Source: Bacillota bacterium
Lineage (GTDB): Bacteria; Bacillota; Clostridia; Acetivibrionales; DSM-1351
Direction of reading: 5' to 3'
NCBI GenBank assembly: GCA_023460955.1
Contig: JAEWOH010000041.1
Span: forward strand, 124,001 to 188,000
Length of the DNA: 64,000 bases
Below are positions 35,346 to 43,967 of this stretch, in pieces. The notes below the pieces were generated by a model. It worked only from the letters and a program-made list of their open reading frames with translations. It searched no databases and had not been told where the DNA came from. The first letter of the stretch is position 1, and the number at the start of each line of letters is the position of its first letter. The translations under genes were made by a program, and so were the position numbers.

Positions 35346-36848
35346 CTATTTGACCTTTACTGTGGTCGCTTTACTCTCATTTCCGTAAATGTCGGCAGCT
35401 GTGATGGTAAGTGTACATTGGGTCTTTACAGGAGTAATCTGAATTGTAAATACTCCCTTTTCATTAGCCATACCCTGACCGATTATTGTTTTCCCATTTT
35501 TTATTGTGATTATAGCATATTCTTCTGTTTTCCCAGTGACGGTTTTAGAGGTTCTAAGAACCTTATTTACTGAAGGGGCAGCCGGAGGTGTGTTATCGGG
35601 CTGATATTGTCCGGGTGTATCCTGATCAATCTCGGGGTTGTTGATAAAAGACATATCTTTTATGTCAAAGGAGTTTTCAGGAGTAGTCTTCGGGCAACTA
35701 ATATCTATATCTTTGTTAATATTAGAATAAGCTGTGCTGAAGGTAATTCCAAATTTAATGGTCCCTTCATCTTTGTTCACCTTTTTCTTGTAATCCTTAA
35801 TGGTCTGAGCTTTGTAATTCTCTTCGGCATCCATAAATTCCTTGGAATTTATTACAAAATCAAGAGTGCCGCTTTCACTTACGATAAAACCATCGCTGTT
35901 AATGCCATAATCAATATTTATTCCCTTGTCTCCTAGAATCCTAACGTCTTTAAGTATAGTGGTAATGGTGTCCCAGGATTTGAGAAATTCGGGAAGCTCT
36001 TTTTTGTAGTCTTCTATGTACTTACTGAGTTCCCCTTTTGCTTTTAGTTTTTCTTTATAAGGCTGGTCAGAAACATCTATAAAAGCAACAGCCAAGTCAT
36101 TAATAAAGTTTATTGTTTGCTCACTACCGGCAAAGGTTTTAACAGTATAGGCCAAAAACTTTTTAAACGTGGCATCATCAAGCTTAAGATTGTAAATAGT
36201 TACTGATTGGTTATCTACAATTTTGCTTTCTTTGCGTGAAACTATGGAGAATCCCGGGTTAAACTCTTTAGCAAAATCTTTTATAAAGCCGATAAGCTTA
36301 GGAGTTAAATCCTTGCTGAATTGAAGCATCTCTTTAGTGGATATACCCAGTTCAGCAGAATCCGCTTCAGGTAAGAGTTCTGAGGTATCAAGGACCAGGT
36401 ACTCCTTGTTTCTCTGCTTATCGGGAAGATACATCGACAAAATGGGTGGAACCTTAATGATCTGCTTAACCTTAGGGTAATTACCTGTCAAGTCGGTATC
36501 GCTCCATACGGAAACTGATGTACTCATTCCTCCCATATTAACGCTGATATCTGCTTGTGATTTTGAAATGGTTTTTTCAGAGTTTCTCGAGATCTTTTGA
36601 TCTGCAGAAACCTTCATACCGTTTAATAAGATAGCAATCTCATTAAAACTTGATTTATCGGCATCACTCAAACCTTCAGCGGACAAATTTATAACCAGCT
36701 CGGTTTTACTCTGACATGAGTTAATATCCGGCTGCTTGCATAGTGCATTTAAAAGTGTAAGTTCATCGGCCGCGGCGCAGCCCCCCAGAATAGTTAGCCC
36801 CAGAGCTAAAACCAACATAAGGGCCAGTGCTTTTACGGTTTTATTCAT
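35346..36848 (-). CDS. Secreted lipoprotein with Ig-like C-terminus
   Basis: About 500 aa. The start at 36848 has GGAGG six bases before ATG; a longer frame upstream lacks a site. Signal peptide with lipobox LTILGGCAAADE. The long middle part (about 40-400) is not recognised: predicted mixed alpha/beta with many Lys/Asp/Ser. After a Pro/Gln/Asp linker (TPGQYQPDNTPPAAPSV) comes an 85-residue bacterial Ig-like domain (KTVTGKTEEYAIITI to SKATTVKV), like Big_6. Probably surface exposed. A 24-bp palindrome lies 126 bp upstream. Confidence 0.75.
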   Translation of the reverse strand: MNKTVKALALMLVLALGLTILGGCAAADELTLLNALCKQPDINSCQSKTELVINLSAEGLSDADKSSFNEIAILLNGMKVSADQKISRNSEKTISKSQADISVNMGGMSTSVSVWSDTDLTGNYPKVKQIIKVPPILSMYLPDKQRNKEYLVLDTSELLPEADSAELGISTKEMLQFSKDLTPKLIGFIKDFAKEFNPGFSIVSRKESKIVDNQSVTIYNLKLDDATFKKFLAYTVKTFAGSEQTINFINDLAVAFIDVSDQPYKEKLKAKGELSKYIEDYKKELPEFLKSWDTITTILKDVRILGDKGINIDYGINSDGFIVSESGTLDFVINSKEFMDAEENYKAQTIKDYKKKVNKDEGTIKFGITFSTAYSNINKDIDISCPKTTPENSFDIKDMSFINNPEIDQDTPGQYQPDNTPPAAPSVNKVLRTSKTVTGKTEEYAIITIKNGKTIIGQGMANEKGVFTIQITPVKTQCTLTITAADIYGNESKATTVKVK

Positions 36849-36973
36849 TTTAACCTCCATCTGCTGCCGTACAGCGAAATAATTAGTAATCAAAAGCTTG
36901 TTTATTGGGAATGCAATACTTTTTGCTTCCAATATATTACAAATTTTGCTAAAAACATTTTAACACATATGAT

Positions 36974-36997
36974 ATATGGTGTAAATTTACACCATAT
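36974..36997. promoter_or_regulatory. 24-bp perfect palindrome upstream of lipoprotein gene
   Basis: ATATGGTGTAAA and its complement TTTACACCATAT abut with no spacer. It lies between the divergent lipoprotein and VOC genes in AT-rich DNA and is a candidate operator (Fur/PerR/other) or a dyad for a dimeric regulator. It does not match a Fur box consensus. Confidence 0.7.
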
Positions 36998-37178
36998 TAC
37001 TTTTATATTACAGATTATAGAGACCTTAAGACCAACTGAACAATTTATTTGCTGAGTGTTTTAAAATACTATTAACCTAAAATTATTTTATAGATAACAG
37101 TCACATATTGAGATAAAATAATTTCATAAACTATTTCAAATACTGAGAGAAAACTAAAAATAAAAGGAGGGTTTTGCC

Positions 37179-37541
37179 GTGAAATTTTGCTGGACAACTA
37201 TTATGGTCACAAATATGGAAGAATCCCTGAATTTTTATCAGGAAATCGTGGGACTTCCGCTGGTAAGACGCATTGGTGCCTGGCCTGAAACAGATATTGC
37301 TTTTCTTGGAGAAGGGCAAACTATGATTGAATTAATCCGTAACAAAGGAGTTAACTCAGTCAGTTTCGGAAAGGATATTTCTATAGGCTTTGAGACTGAA
37401 TCACTTGATGAATTGACGGCTTTTCTTAAAGAAAAGGGAGTAGCTATTCATAGTGGTCCTTTTCAGCCTAATCCGCATGTTAAGTTCCTCTATGTGACAG
37501 ATCCGGATGGCCTAAAGATCCAGTTTGTTCAGAACATGTAA
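37179..37541 (+). CDS. VOC-family (glyoxalase-like) protein
   Basis: 120 aa with paired beta-alpha-beta-beta-beta units: TTIMVTNMEESLNFYQEIVG, LPLVRRIGAWPE, then FGKDISIGFETESLDELTAF and VKFLYVTDPDGLKIQFVQ. Metal-dependent lyase, isomerase or resistance roles are all possible. The GTG start (37179) is eight bases after AAAGGAGG. Confidence 0.85.
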   Translation: MKFCWTTIMVTNMEESLNFYQEIVGLPLVRRIGAWPETDIAFLGEGQTMIELIRNKGVNSVSFGKDISIGFETESLDELTAFLKEKGVAIHSGPFQPNPHVKFLYVTDPDGLKIQFVQNM

Positions 37542-37625
37542 TATATATTGACTATTTGTCAGCTTAGGTATTCTTTTCGATAAAAAGCTAAGAATAACAT
37601 TAAATTATTTTTGGAGGTAGTATTT

Positions 37626-37745
37626 ATGTCAAGAAAAGAGCAGCCTGATCAGAGGAAGGCAAGAGTTAAAACCGGTGAAGGGCAGATACCAAATCCAGGG
37701 CAAAAGCTTAATGACAATAAAGATAACTCACATAAAAAATCCTGA
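37626..37745 (+). CDS. Small hydrophilic protein, possibly a spore protein
   Basis: 39 aa, mostly Lys, Arg, Asn, Asp, Gln, Pro (MSRKEQPDQRKARVKTGEGQ at the start, ending DNKDNSHKKS). GGAGG lies eight bases before the ATG and a strong terminator follows, so it is likely a real short gene. The composition recalls small acid-soluble spore proteins of the SspP/SspO kind, but no motif proves this. Confidence 0.6.
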   Translation: MSRKEQPDQRKARVKTGEGQIPNPGQKLNDNKDNSHKKS

Positions 37746-37788
37746 TTTGTACTCAGCTAAATAAAGCTTCATATATCAGGATATTGCC

Positions 37789-37827
37789 GCAAAAAAGGTA
37801 AAGCCGCGAAGGCTTTACCTTTTTTGC
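37789..37827 (+). terminator. Terminator after small protein
   Basis: GCAAAAAAGGTAAAGCC pairs with GGCTTTACCTTTTTTGC over 17 bp around GCGAA; the T run is inside the stem. Confidence 0.9.
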
Positions 37828-37963
37828 GTTTACAGCTTTATATGTAATTTATTACTTTACTTCCTGCTTTACAAATAATTGTTGAAAACGGTAGAATTAT
37901 GTTGCAAATTGTTATATTCTAGAATTAATAATGTAGGAGTTTGAGCTGAAGGAGGACCTAGAA

Positions 37964-40441
37964 GTGAAAATTAGATTAAAGGCTTTCTCAATTGTGGGAC
38001 TCAGTTCAACTATAATAATATTAATAACCTTACTTATACTTAAGTTCATGTTTCTGGACTACATAGAGAAACTTGAAATTGACGCTGTAAGTCATAACTT
38101 TAATCATGCAGAATCTGTAATGCATAGAGACCAAGCCTCTCTGGAAAACGTTGTACTTGACTGGGCCCAATGGGATGATACATACCAATTTATAAAAGAC
38201 AAAAACAAAAGATATATTGATGTTAATTTACATAATAGTACACTGGATGCTCTCAACATAAATTTCATTCACTATTACCAAAAAGACTATACTCTTCTTT
38301 ATAGCCTCTCAGATTTAAATGAGACTGCGGATCAAATGGATTCGGTCTTTAAGAACAGGCTGCACTTGTTTGACAGCATTGATAGAAAGTGTGTTACAGG
38401 AATGTATAAACTGGGAGGCAGACCGCTATTTGTTTCAGTAGCTCCCATTACAACCACAGATGGATTAAACCAGCCTGACGGCTATTTGATAATGGGAAGA
38501 TATGTTGAAGATGACTTTGCAAAATACCTGAAAGAGGTACTTCAGGTCGACATGAATTTAGATACGGCGGAGGTTGCTGAAAAACAGATAGAGCAAACCT
38601 TCATCAGGTATGAAGACCATAATGGTGCTTTTTGGTACGACACAACAAAAGAAACCATTATAAGCTACAAATATTTGGAGGATATTTATGGTGGTAATTC
38701 TATAGTTATGACCCAGGTATTTAAGCGAAATGATCATAAAAATGGGCTAACTGTGGTTAATTACTTTATACTTTTTTTCTTTAGTGCGCTATTAATTATA
38801 ACTTTTACAAGTTTTTTCATGATGGACAAGCTGGTAACAAACCGACTGAAGAAATTTCATGACTTTATGTGGAATGTTGGGAAAACAAGGGATACTTCTG
38901 CACGTATTGCCATTACCGGAACAGATGAAATTGCAGAACTTGGATTTCTGACCAATAATATGCTTCTCAAACTTGATGAGTCCTATGAAGAATTGAAAAA
39001 TATAAAGGAAAGGTTCAGATTGACTCTCGAATCCACAAACGACGGATATTTAGACGCAAATCTTATTACAAATGATGTATATGTCAGCCCTGCTTGGCTT
39101 AGTTATCTCGGTTTCGATGAAACAAAGAGCAATATTGATATTGCTACCTGTGTCGAAGCTATTGTAAAAGAGGATAGGAGTTATTTCATAAAAACCCTTA
39201 AGCGTTGCATTAATAAGGAAATCGACTTTCTTAGAGCTGAGATAAGAATTTTAAAAAGAAATAATGAGGTTTTATGGATAGTAGTAAGAGGTAAGGTTGT
39301 ACAATATGATGACGAGGGTGCTCCGATTCGCTTTATATGTACCATATTTGATATTTCAGAACGTAAAAAATTTGAAGGGGAAACTATATTTCTTAGTCAA
39401 ACGGATGTGGTTACAGGACTAAAAAACAGAGCTTACCTGGAAGATATAATAAATAAAACAGAAGAAGGCTCCGGAGAGAACACCTGGATAATAATGGGGG
39501 ATGTTAATGGTCTTAAACTGATTAATGACAGTTTTGGACATAGTGAGGGGGACCGGCTGCTAAAAACTATCGGAGCAATCCTGATGGCCTGCTGCACAAA
39601 AGGTGATATTCCTGCCAGATGGGGCGGAGACGAATTTGTGGTCTATGTTAGAAATAAAGAAGAAGAATATGTTGAAAATCTCATGAATAGGATAACAAAA
39701 GCTTGTGAGGAGGTTAAAGGTTATCCTATTAAGGTTAGCATTTCACTTGGATATGCCAATAGAGGTGAGGACATGAAGTCCTTGGGCAATGTTCTGAAAC
39801 GTGCTGAAGAAAGAATGTACCGACATAAACTTCTGGAAAGTCGAAGCACAAGGAGTAATATAATATCCTCGCTGGAACAAACCCTTAATGAAAAGGATAT
39901 AGAAACACTGGAACATACTAAAAGAATCAGAAAAATGTGTGTTAAGGTGGGAAACAGAATGGGACTTTCTCATGAAGAAATGGATGAACTGGTTTTACTG
40001 GGAGCGTTACATGATATAGGAAAAGTAGGTATCCCGGAAAGCATACTAATGAAGTCGGACAAGCTCACTGAGGAGGAGTGGGTTATTATGAAAAAACATA
40101 CTGAGATAGGCTACAGAATAGCTGCAGCTACACCGGAACTTGCCCATATTGCCGATGAAATCCTGTATCATCATGAGAGATTTGATGGAAAAGGCTATCC
40201 GCACGGTTTGTCAGGCAGGGAAATTCCTAAACTGGCTAGAATAATATCGGTAGTCGATTCTTTTGATGTAATGACACATGATCGGGTATACAAGGCGGCA
40301 ATGACAGTTGAGGAGGCAGTTAAGGAATTAGAGAAATGTTCCGATAAACAGTTTGACCCGGAAATAGTCGAGCAATTTATCAGTTCACTTAATTTAAAGA
40401 AATTAAATATTAAGCCTAAGGAGAATCAACAATATGTTTAA
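37964..40441 (+). CDS. CHASE4-PAS-GGDEF-HD-GYP sensor protein
   Basis: 825 aa. TM1 (about 7-28), an extracellular CHASE4-type domain (HAESVMHRDQASLENVVLDW), TM2 (about 262-285), a HAMP-like linker, a PAS domain (RFRLTLESTNDGYLDANL, DISERKKFEGE), a GGDEF domain with RWGGDEFVVYV, and an HD-GYP domain (LLGALHDIGKVGIPE, HHERFDGKGYP). Both halves keep their motifs, so it could make and break c-di-GMP in response to an external signal. GTG start with AAGGAGGA. It overlaps the chemoreceptor by 8 nt. Confidence 0.9.
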   Translation: MKIRLKAFSIVGLSSTIIILITLLILKFMFLDYIEKLEIDAVSHNFNHAESVMHRDQASLENVVLDWAQWDDTYQFIKDKNKRYIDVNLHNSTLDALNINFIHYYQKDYTLLYSLSDLNETADQMDSVFKNRLHLFDSIDRKCVTGMYKLGGRPLFVSVAPITTTDGLNQPDGYLIMGRYVEDDFAKYLKEVLQVDMNLDTAEVAEKQIEQTFIRYEDHNGAFWYDTTKETIISYKYLEDIYGGNSIVMTQVFKRNDHKNGLTVVNYFILFFFSALLIITFTSFFMMDKLVTNRLKKFHDFMWNVGKTRDTSARIAITGTDEIAELGFLTNNMLLKLDESYEELKNIKERFRLTLESTNDGYLDANLITNDVYVSPAWLSYLGFDETKSNIDIATCVEAIVKEDRSYFIKTLKRCINKEIDFLRAEIRILKRNNEVLWIVVRGKVVQYDDEGAPIRFICTIFDISERKKFEGETIFLSQTDVVTGLKNRAYLEDIINKTEEGSGENTWIIMGDVNGLKLINDSFGHSEGDRLLKTIGAILMACCTKGDIPARWGGDEFVVYVRNKEEEYVENLMNRITKACEEVKGYPIKVSISLGYANRGEDMKSLGNVLKRAEERMYRHKLLESRSTRSNIISSLEQTLNEKDIETLEHTKRIRKMCVKVGNRMGLSHEEMDELVLLGALHDIGKVGIPESILMKSDKLTEEEWVIMKKHTEIGYRIAAATPELAHIADEILYHHERFDGKGYPHGLSGREIPKLARIISVVDSFDVMTHDRVYKAAMTVEEAVKELEKCSDKQFDPEIVEQFISSLNLKKLNIKPKENQQYV

Positions 40442-42182
40442 ACTCAACAATCTAAAACTTGGCTACAAAATTCTTGCAGTTTTACTAATTCCAATTATCT
40501 TTATTATTACCAATTCTATCTATTCGGCGTACGAGATCAAAGCCATCTCAAATAAAGTGGTTAATGACTTGTATGATAAAGCACATGAGAGCTCGGCATA
40601 TATTCTGAATGCAGACAGGGATTTGTATCAGCTGCTGGTAACAATTATTGAGCTACAGGAACACAGTGGCAACAAGGAGGTAATTGAAACCTTAAATAAA
40701 GATTATCAGGACAATAAACAGCAAATTCTCGAGAGAGTAGGAAAGGCTAAAGAGATTATCTCAAAGGATAAAGTATTATATGAGCAACTCCAGAACAAGG
40801 AACTGGGTAAAACATCATCTGAGCTATTCAAAGATTTTGATGCCAGTTTTGAAGAGTGGATTAAGCTCTTCAATGTAGATACAAAAACCATGCTGGTTGA
40901 TGAAGAGGAGTTTAATAATGCATTTCAAAAAACCCGGGATACAATCAATGGTATAACAGATATTTTGGATGTATACGCAGAACAAATTCTTCAAGAAAAT
41001 AAGGAAAATGTACGCAGCAGTGCCTGGCTATTGATAAACACTTCTGTTTTATCATGCATTATAGCTTTGGTGCTAGGGATATTAATTATTATTAGCATTA
41101 GGAAGCGCACCAGGAAAACTGTTGAACTTATAAAGACAACAGCTGATTTAAAGCTCCAGGAAAATAACTCATATAAGAAGTTATTATCTGAAAAGGATGA
41201 ATTCGGTATTATAGTGGCTGCTGTTGAAAAGTTAAGAGTTGAATTAAAAAGTATGTTGGCTGAAATAACCAATAGCTCAATAAATATAAAGAATAATGTG
41301 GCAGAAGTAGATAACACCATGCAGGTCCTTAACGGTAAAGTCTTAGATATTTCTGCAACTTCCCAGCAAATGTCTGCAGGTTTGGAGGAAACTGCTGCAT
41401 CGATGGAACAGATGGAGGGTACCTCGAGCGAAATCGAAACTGCAGTACAGTCAATAGCTGATAAGGCTCAGGAGGGGGCGGTGTCCGCAGGTGAAATAAT
41501 GCAGCGTGCCAACCAGCTCAAACTCAATGCTATGCAGTCTCGGAATGATGCCGGACAAATATACAGTGAAACTAAGATGGAAATGATTAAAGCTATAGAG
41601 CAGTCAAGGGCTGTTGAGAAAATAAATAATCTGACCAGTGCAATAATGTCTATTACCGAGCAGACAAACTTATTGGCACTTAATGCTGCTATAGAAGCGG
41701 CCAGAGCCGGAGAGTCAGGAAAGGGCTTTGCAGTTGTGGCAGATGAAATAAGAAAGCTGGCTGATGAATCAAAGAAAACTGCTACAGAAATACATAATGT
41801 TACCGGTGTTGTATTTGAATCTGTTAACAATCTATCAAAGAATTCGGAAAATATACTTGAGTTTATAGACAAACAGGTAATCAGTGATTATGAGATGTTG
41901 GTAAAAACAGGCGAGCAGTACAGCGCCGATGCTGCAAGTGTTGATATGATGGTTACTGAATTCAGTGCCACTTCTCAGCAATTACTTGCTTCAATAAGCA
42001 CAATACTTAAAGCCATAGAGGAAATGACTGCTGCAAGTAGTGAGAATGCTAGGGGAATTACAAATATAGCCTCCAGAACCTCTGAAATTGCAAATGAGAC
42101 CACGGCAGTTGCTGAAATGTCTGTAAACTCAACAAAGAGCGCAGAACAGCTTATGGAGCAGGTAAAGAAGTTTACCATCTAA
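40434..42182 (+). CDS. Methyl-accepting chemotaxis protein
   Basis: 582 aa. TM1 (about 10-30), an extracellular 4-helix-type sensor rich in Lys/Glu, TM2 (about 196-220), HAMP-like linker and the signalling hairpin tip EQTNLLALNAAIEAARAGE (about residue 420). CheA/CheW coupling core is intact. Its translation overlaps the c-di-GMP protein by 8 nt. Confidence 0.92.
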   Translation: MFKLNNLKLGYKILAVLLIPIIFIITNSIYSAYEIKAISNKVVNDLYDKAHESSAYILNADRDLYQLLVTIIELQEHSGNKEVIETLNKDYQDNKQQILERVGKAKEIISKDKVLYEQLQNKELGKTSSELFKDFDASFEEWIKLFNVDTKTMLVDEEEFNNAFQKTRDTINGITDILDVYAEQILQENKENVRSSAWLLINTSVLSCIIALVLGILIIISIRKRTRKTVELIKTTADLKLQENNSYKKLLSEKDEFGIIVAAVEKLRVELKSMLAEITNSSINIKNNVAEVDNTMQVLNGKVLDISATSQQMSAGLEETAASMEQMEGTSSEIETAVQSIADKAQEGAVSAGEIMQRANQLKLNAMQSRNDAGQIYSETKMEMIKAIEQSRAVEKINNLTSAIMSITEQTNLLALNAAIEAARAGESGKGFAVVADEIRKLADESKKTATEIHNVTGVVFESVNNLSKNSENILEFIDKQVISDYEMLVKTGEQYSADAASVDMMVTEFSATSQQLLASISTILKAIEEMTAASSENARGITNIASRTSEIANETTAVAEMSVNSTKSAEQLMEQVKKFTI

Positions 42183-42221
42183 CTTCTAATAAAAAACATA
42201 TTTTGTGTATAATGTAAAATT

Positions 42222-42253
42222 AAAAAACTGCGATTCTACAATCGCAGTTTTTT
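42222..42253 (+). terminator. Terminator of the chemoreceptor operon
   Basis: AAAAAACTGCGATT pairs with AATCGCAGTTTTTT around CTAC. Confidence 0.92.
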
Positions 42254-42342
42254 AATGGGTGTTATATATCCAACAAGTTATAAAATGTGACAAAATCCTT
42301 GATATTAAGACAATTTATGATAAAATAATTCCTGTGTTTTAT

Positions 42343-42360
42343 GAAAAGTCTAGACTTTTC
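42343..42360. promoter_or_regulatory. 18-bp perfect palindrome upstream of purine permease
   Basis: GAAAAGTCTAGACTTTTC, about 90 bp before the NCS2 gene. Candidate operator; no purine riboswitch or PurR box was recognised. Confidence 0.55.
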
Positions 42361-42449
42361 TCACTTTATTTACCTATTTCTTGTTTGAATAATCAAATAA
42401 CCAATGGTTAATATAAAAGTGTGGAAGAAGGACAGGAGGAGAGCTGAAT

Positions 42450-43880
42450 ATGAGTTTTTTTGAGAAACAGTTCCAATTAACGAAGAGTGGAACAAATGTA
42501 AAGACTGAGTTTGTAGCCGGATTAACAACCTTCTTTACAATGGCCTACATTATTTTTGTAAACCCTTCAATTCTGGGACAAACAGGTATTCCAAAAGGCG
42601 GAGTATATGTTGCGACAATACTTGCAGCAGTAATAGGTACTTTGGTTATGGGGTTATTTGCGAATGTACCTTATGCTCAGGCGCCGGGAATGGGGCTTAA
42701 CGCCTTTTTTACCTTTACAGTATGTTTCGGATTAGGATATACCTGGCAGCAGGCACTAGCCATGGTATTCATTTGCGGTCTTATCAACATTATAATTACA
42801 GTAACTCAAGTAAGAAAGTCAATCATTAAAGCAATTCCAGAGTCACTTCAGTTGGCAATAGGTGGAGGTATAGGTCTTTTTATAGCATACATAGGGTTTA
42901 AGGATGCTGGTTTCTTGAAGTTCACATCTGAAGCGAAACCAGGGATTCCTTTAACAATATTGGGTGAAAGTGCGGATAAGGCCACAGTTATAGCTGGAGG
43001 AGCAAACGTTGTTCCAGCTCTGGTTAACTTTACAAGCCCGGCTGCTCAGTTAGCATTGATTGGTCTGGTAATAACTGTTGTACTTATGCTGTTGAAAGTT
43101 AAGAGTGCTATATTAATAGGAATAATTTCAAGCACATTAATTGGTATTCCGATGAAGGTAACTAGCCTGTCATTGGAAACACCCTATAAGGTTTCAGATA
43201 TAACACAAACTGCTTTCGCTCTCGATTTTGCGGGCTTATTCAGCGATCCGGGCAAAATTGCAGTAGTTTTGGTTACAATTTTAGCCTTCAGCTTGTCAGA
43301 TACGTTTGACACTATCGGAACCTTTATTGGTACCGGAAGAAAAAGCGGAATATTTGACGATAAGGATGAGGCGGAATTGTTTGCAGGAAAGGGTTTCAAA
43401 TCCAAGATGGACAAAGCATTATTTGCAGATGCAACAGCAACTTCTGTTGGTGCTCTACTCGGAACCTCAAACACTACAACCTATGTTGAAAGTGCATCAG
43501 GTATAGGCGTTGGCGGAAGAACCGGTTTGACATCTGTATTTACGGCCATTTTCTTCGCAATCTGCCTTGTATTTGCACCTGTTGCCGGAATTATTCCCGG
43601 GGCTGCAATTGCACCTGCATTAATAGTTGTGGGAGTTCTGATGATGGGTTCCTTTGCAAAAATCAGATGGGATGACTTTGATGAGGCACTTGCAGCTTTC
43701 TTTACAGCAGTTGTGATGCCGTTCTCCTATAGTATCTCAAACGGTATAGCCGCTGGTTTCATATTCTATGTAATAATGAAAATATGCAAAGGTAAGGCAA
43801 AAGAAGTTCATCCTATAATGTATATTGTTACAGGTTTATTTATACTTAACTTTATCATAGGCGCATTAATGAAGTTATAA
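42450..43880 (+). CDS. NCS2-family purine permease (AzgA/PbuG-like)
   Basis: 476 aa, about 12-14 TM segments. TEFVAGLTTFFTMAYIIFVN, AQAPGMGLNAFFTFTVCFG, FDTIGTFIGTGRKSG and TVVMPFSYSISNGIAAGF match the adenine/guanine/hypoxanthine:cation symporters. Imports purine bases across the membrane. Ribosome site AGGAGGAG. Single gene; no riboswitch found upstream. Confidence 0.93.
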   Translation: MSFFEKQFQLTKSGTNVKTEFVAGLTTFFTMAYIIFVNPSILGQTGIPKGGVYVATILAAVIGTLVMGLFANVPYAQAPGMGLNAFFTFTVCFGLGYTWQQALAMVFICGLINIIITVTQVRKSIIKAIPESLQLAIGGGIGLFIAYIGFKDAGFLKFTSEAKPGIPLTILGESADKATVIAGGANVVPALVNFTSPAAQLALIGLVITVVLMLLKVKSAILIGIISSTLIGIPMKVTSLSLETPYKVSDITQTAFALDFAGLFSDPGKIAVVLVTILAFSLSDTFDTIGTFIGTGRKSGIFDDKDEAELFAGKGFKSKMDKALFADATATSVGALLGTSNTTTYVESASGIGVGGRTGLTSVFTAIFFAICLVFAPVAGIIPGAAIAPALIVVGVLMMGSFAKIRWDDFDEALAAFFTAVVMPFSYSISNGIAAGFIFYVIMKICKGKAKEVHPIMYIVTGLFILNFIIGALMKL

Positions 43881-43925
43881 GATAAAAACTTTAAGTGACC
43901 GGTAAACCAATATCACTATTAAAAG

Positions 43926-43957
43926 CGCCGCAAGTTTAAAGAGTTGGACTTGCGGCG
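43926..43957. terminator. Bidirectional terminator
   Basis: CGCCGCAAGT and ACTTGCGGCG between convergent genes; TTATATTTT follows on the plus strand, AGTGAT/TTTT on the other. Confidence 0.8.
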
Positions 43958-43967
43958 TTATATTTTA

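Noticed and set aside
42254..42449. Purine riboswitch before the NCS2 permease
   Set aside because: The conserved TATA..and loop-loop motifs are not found.
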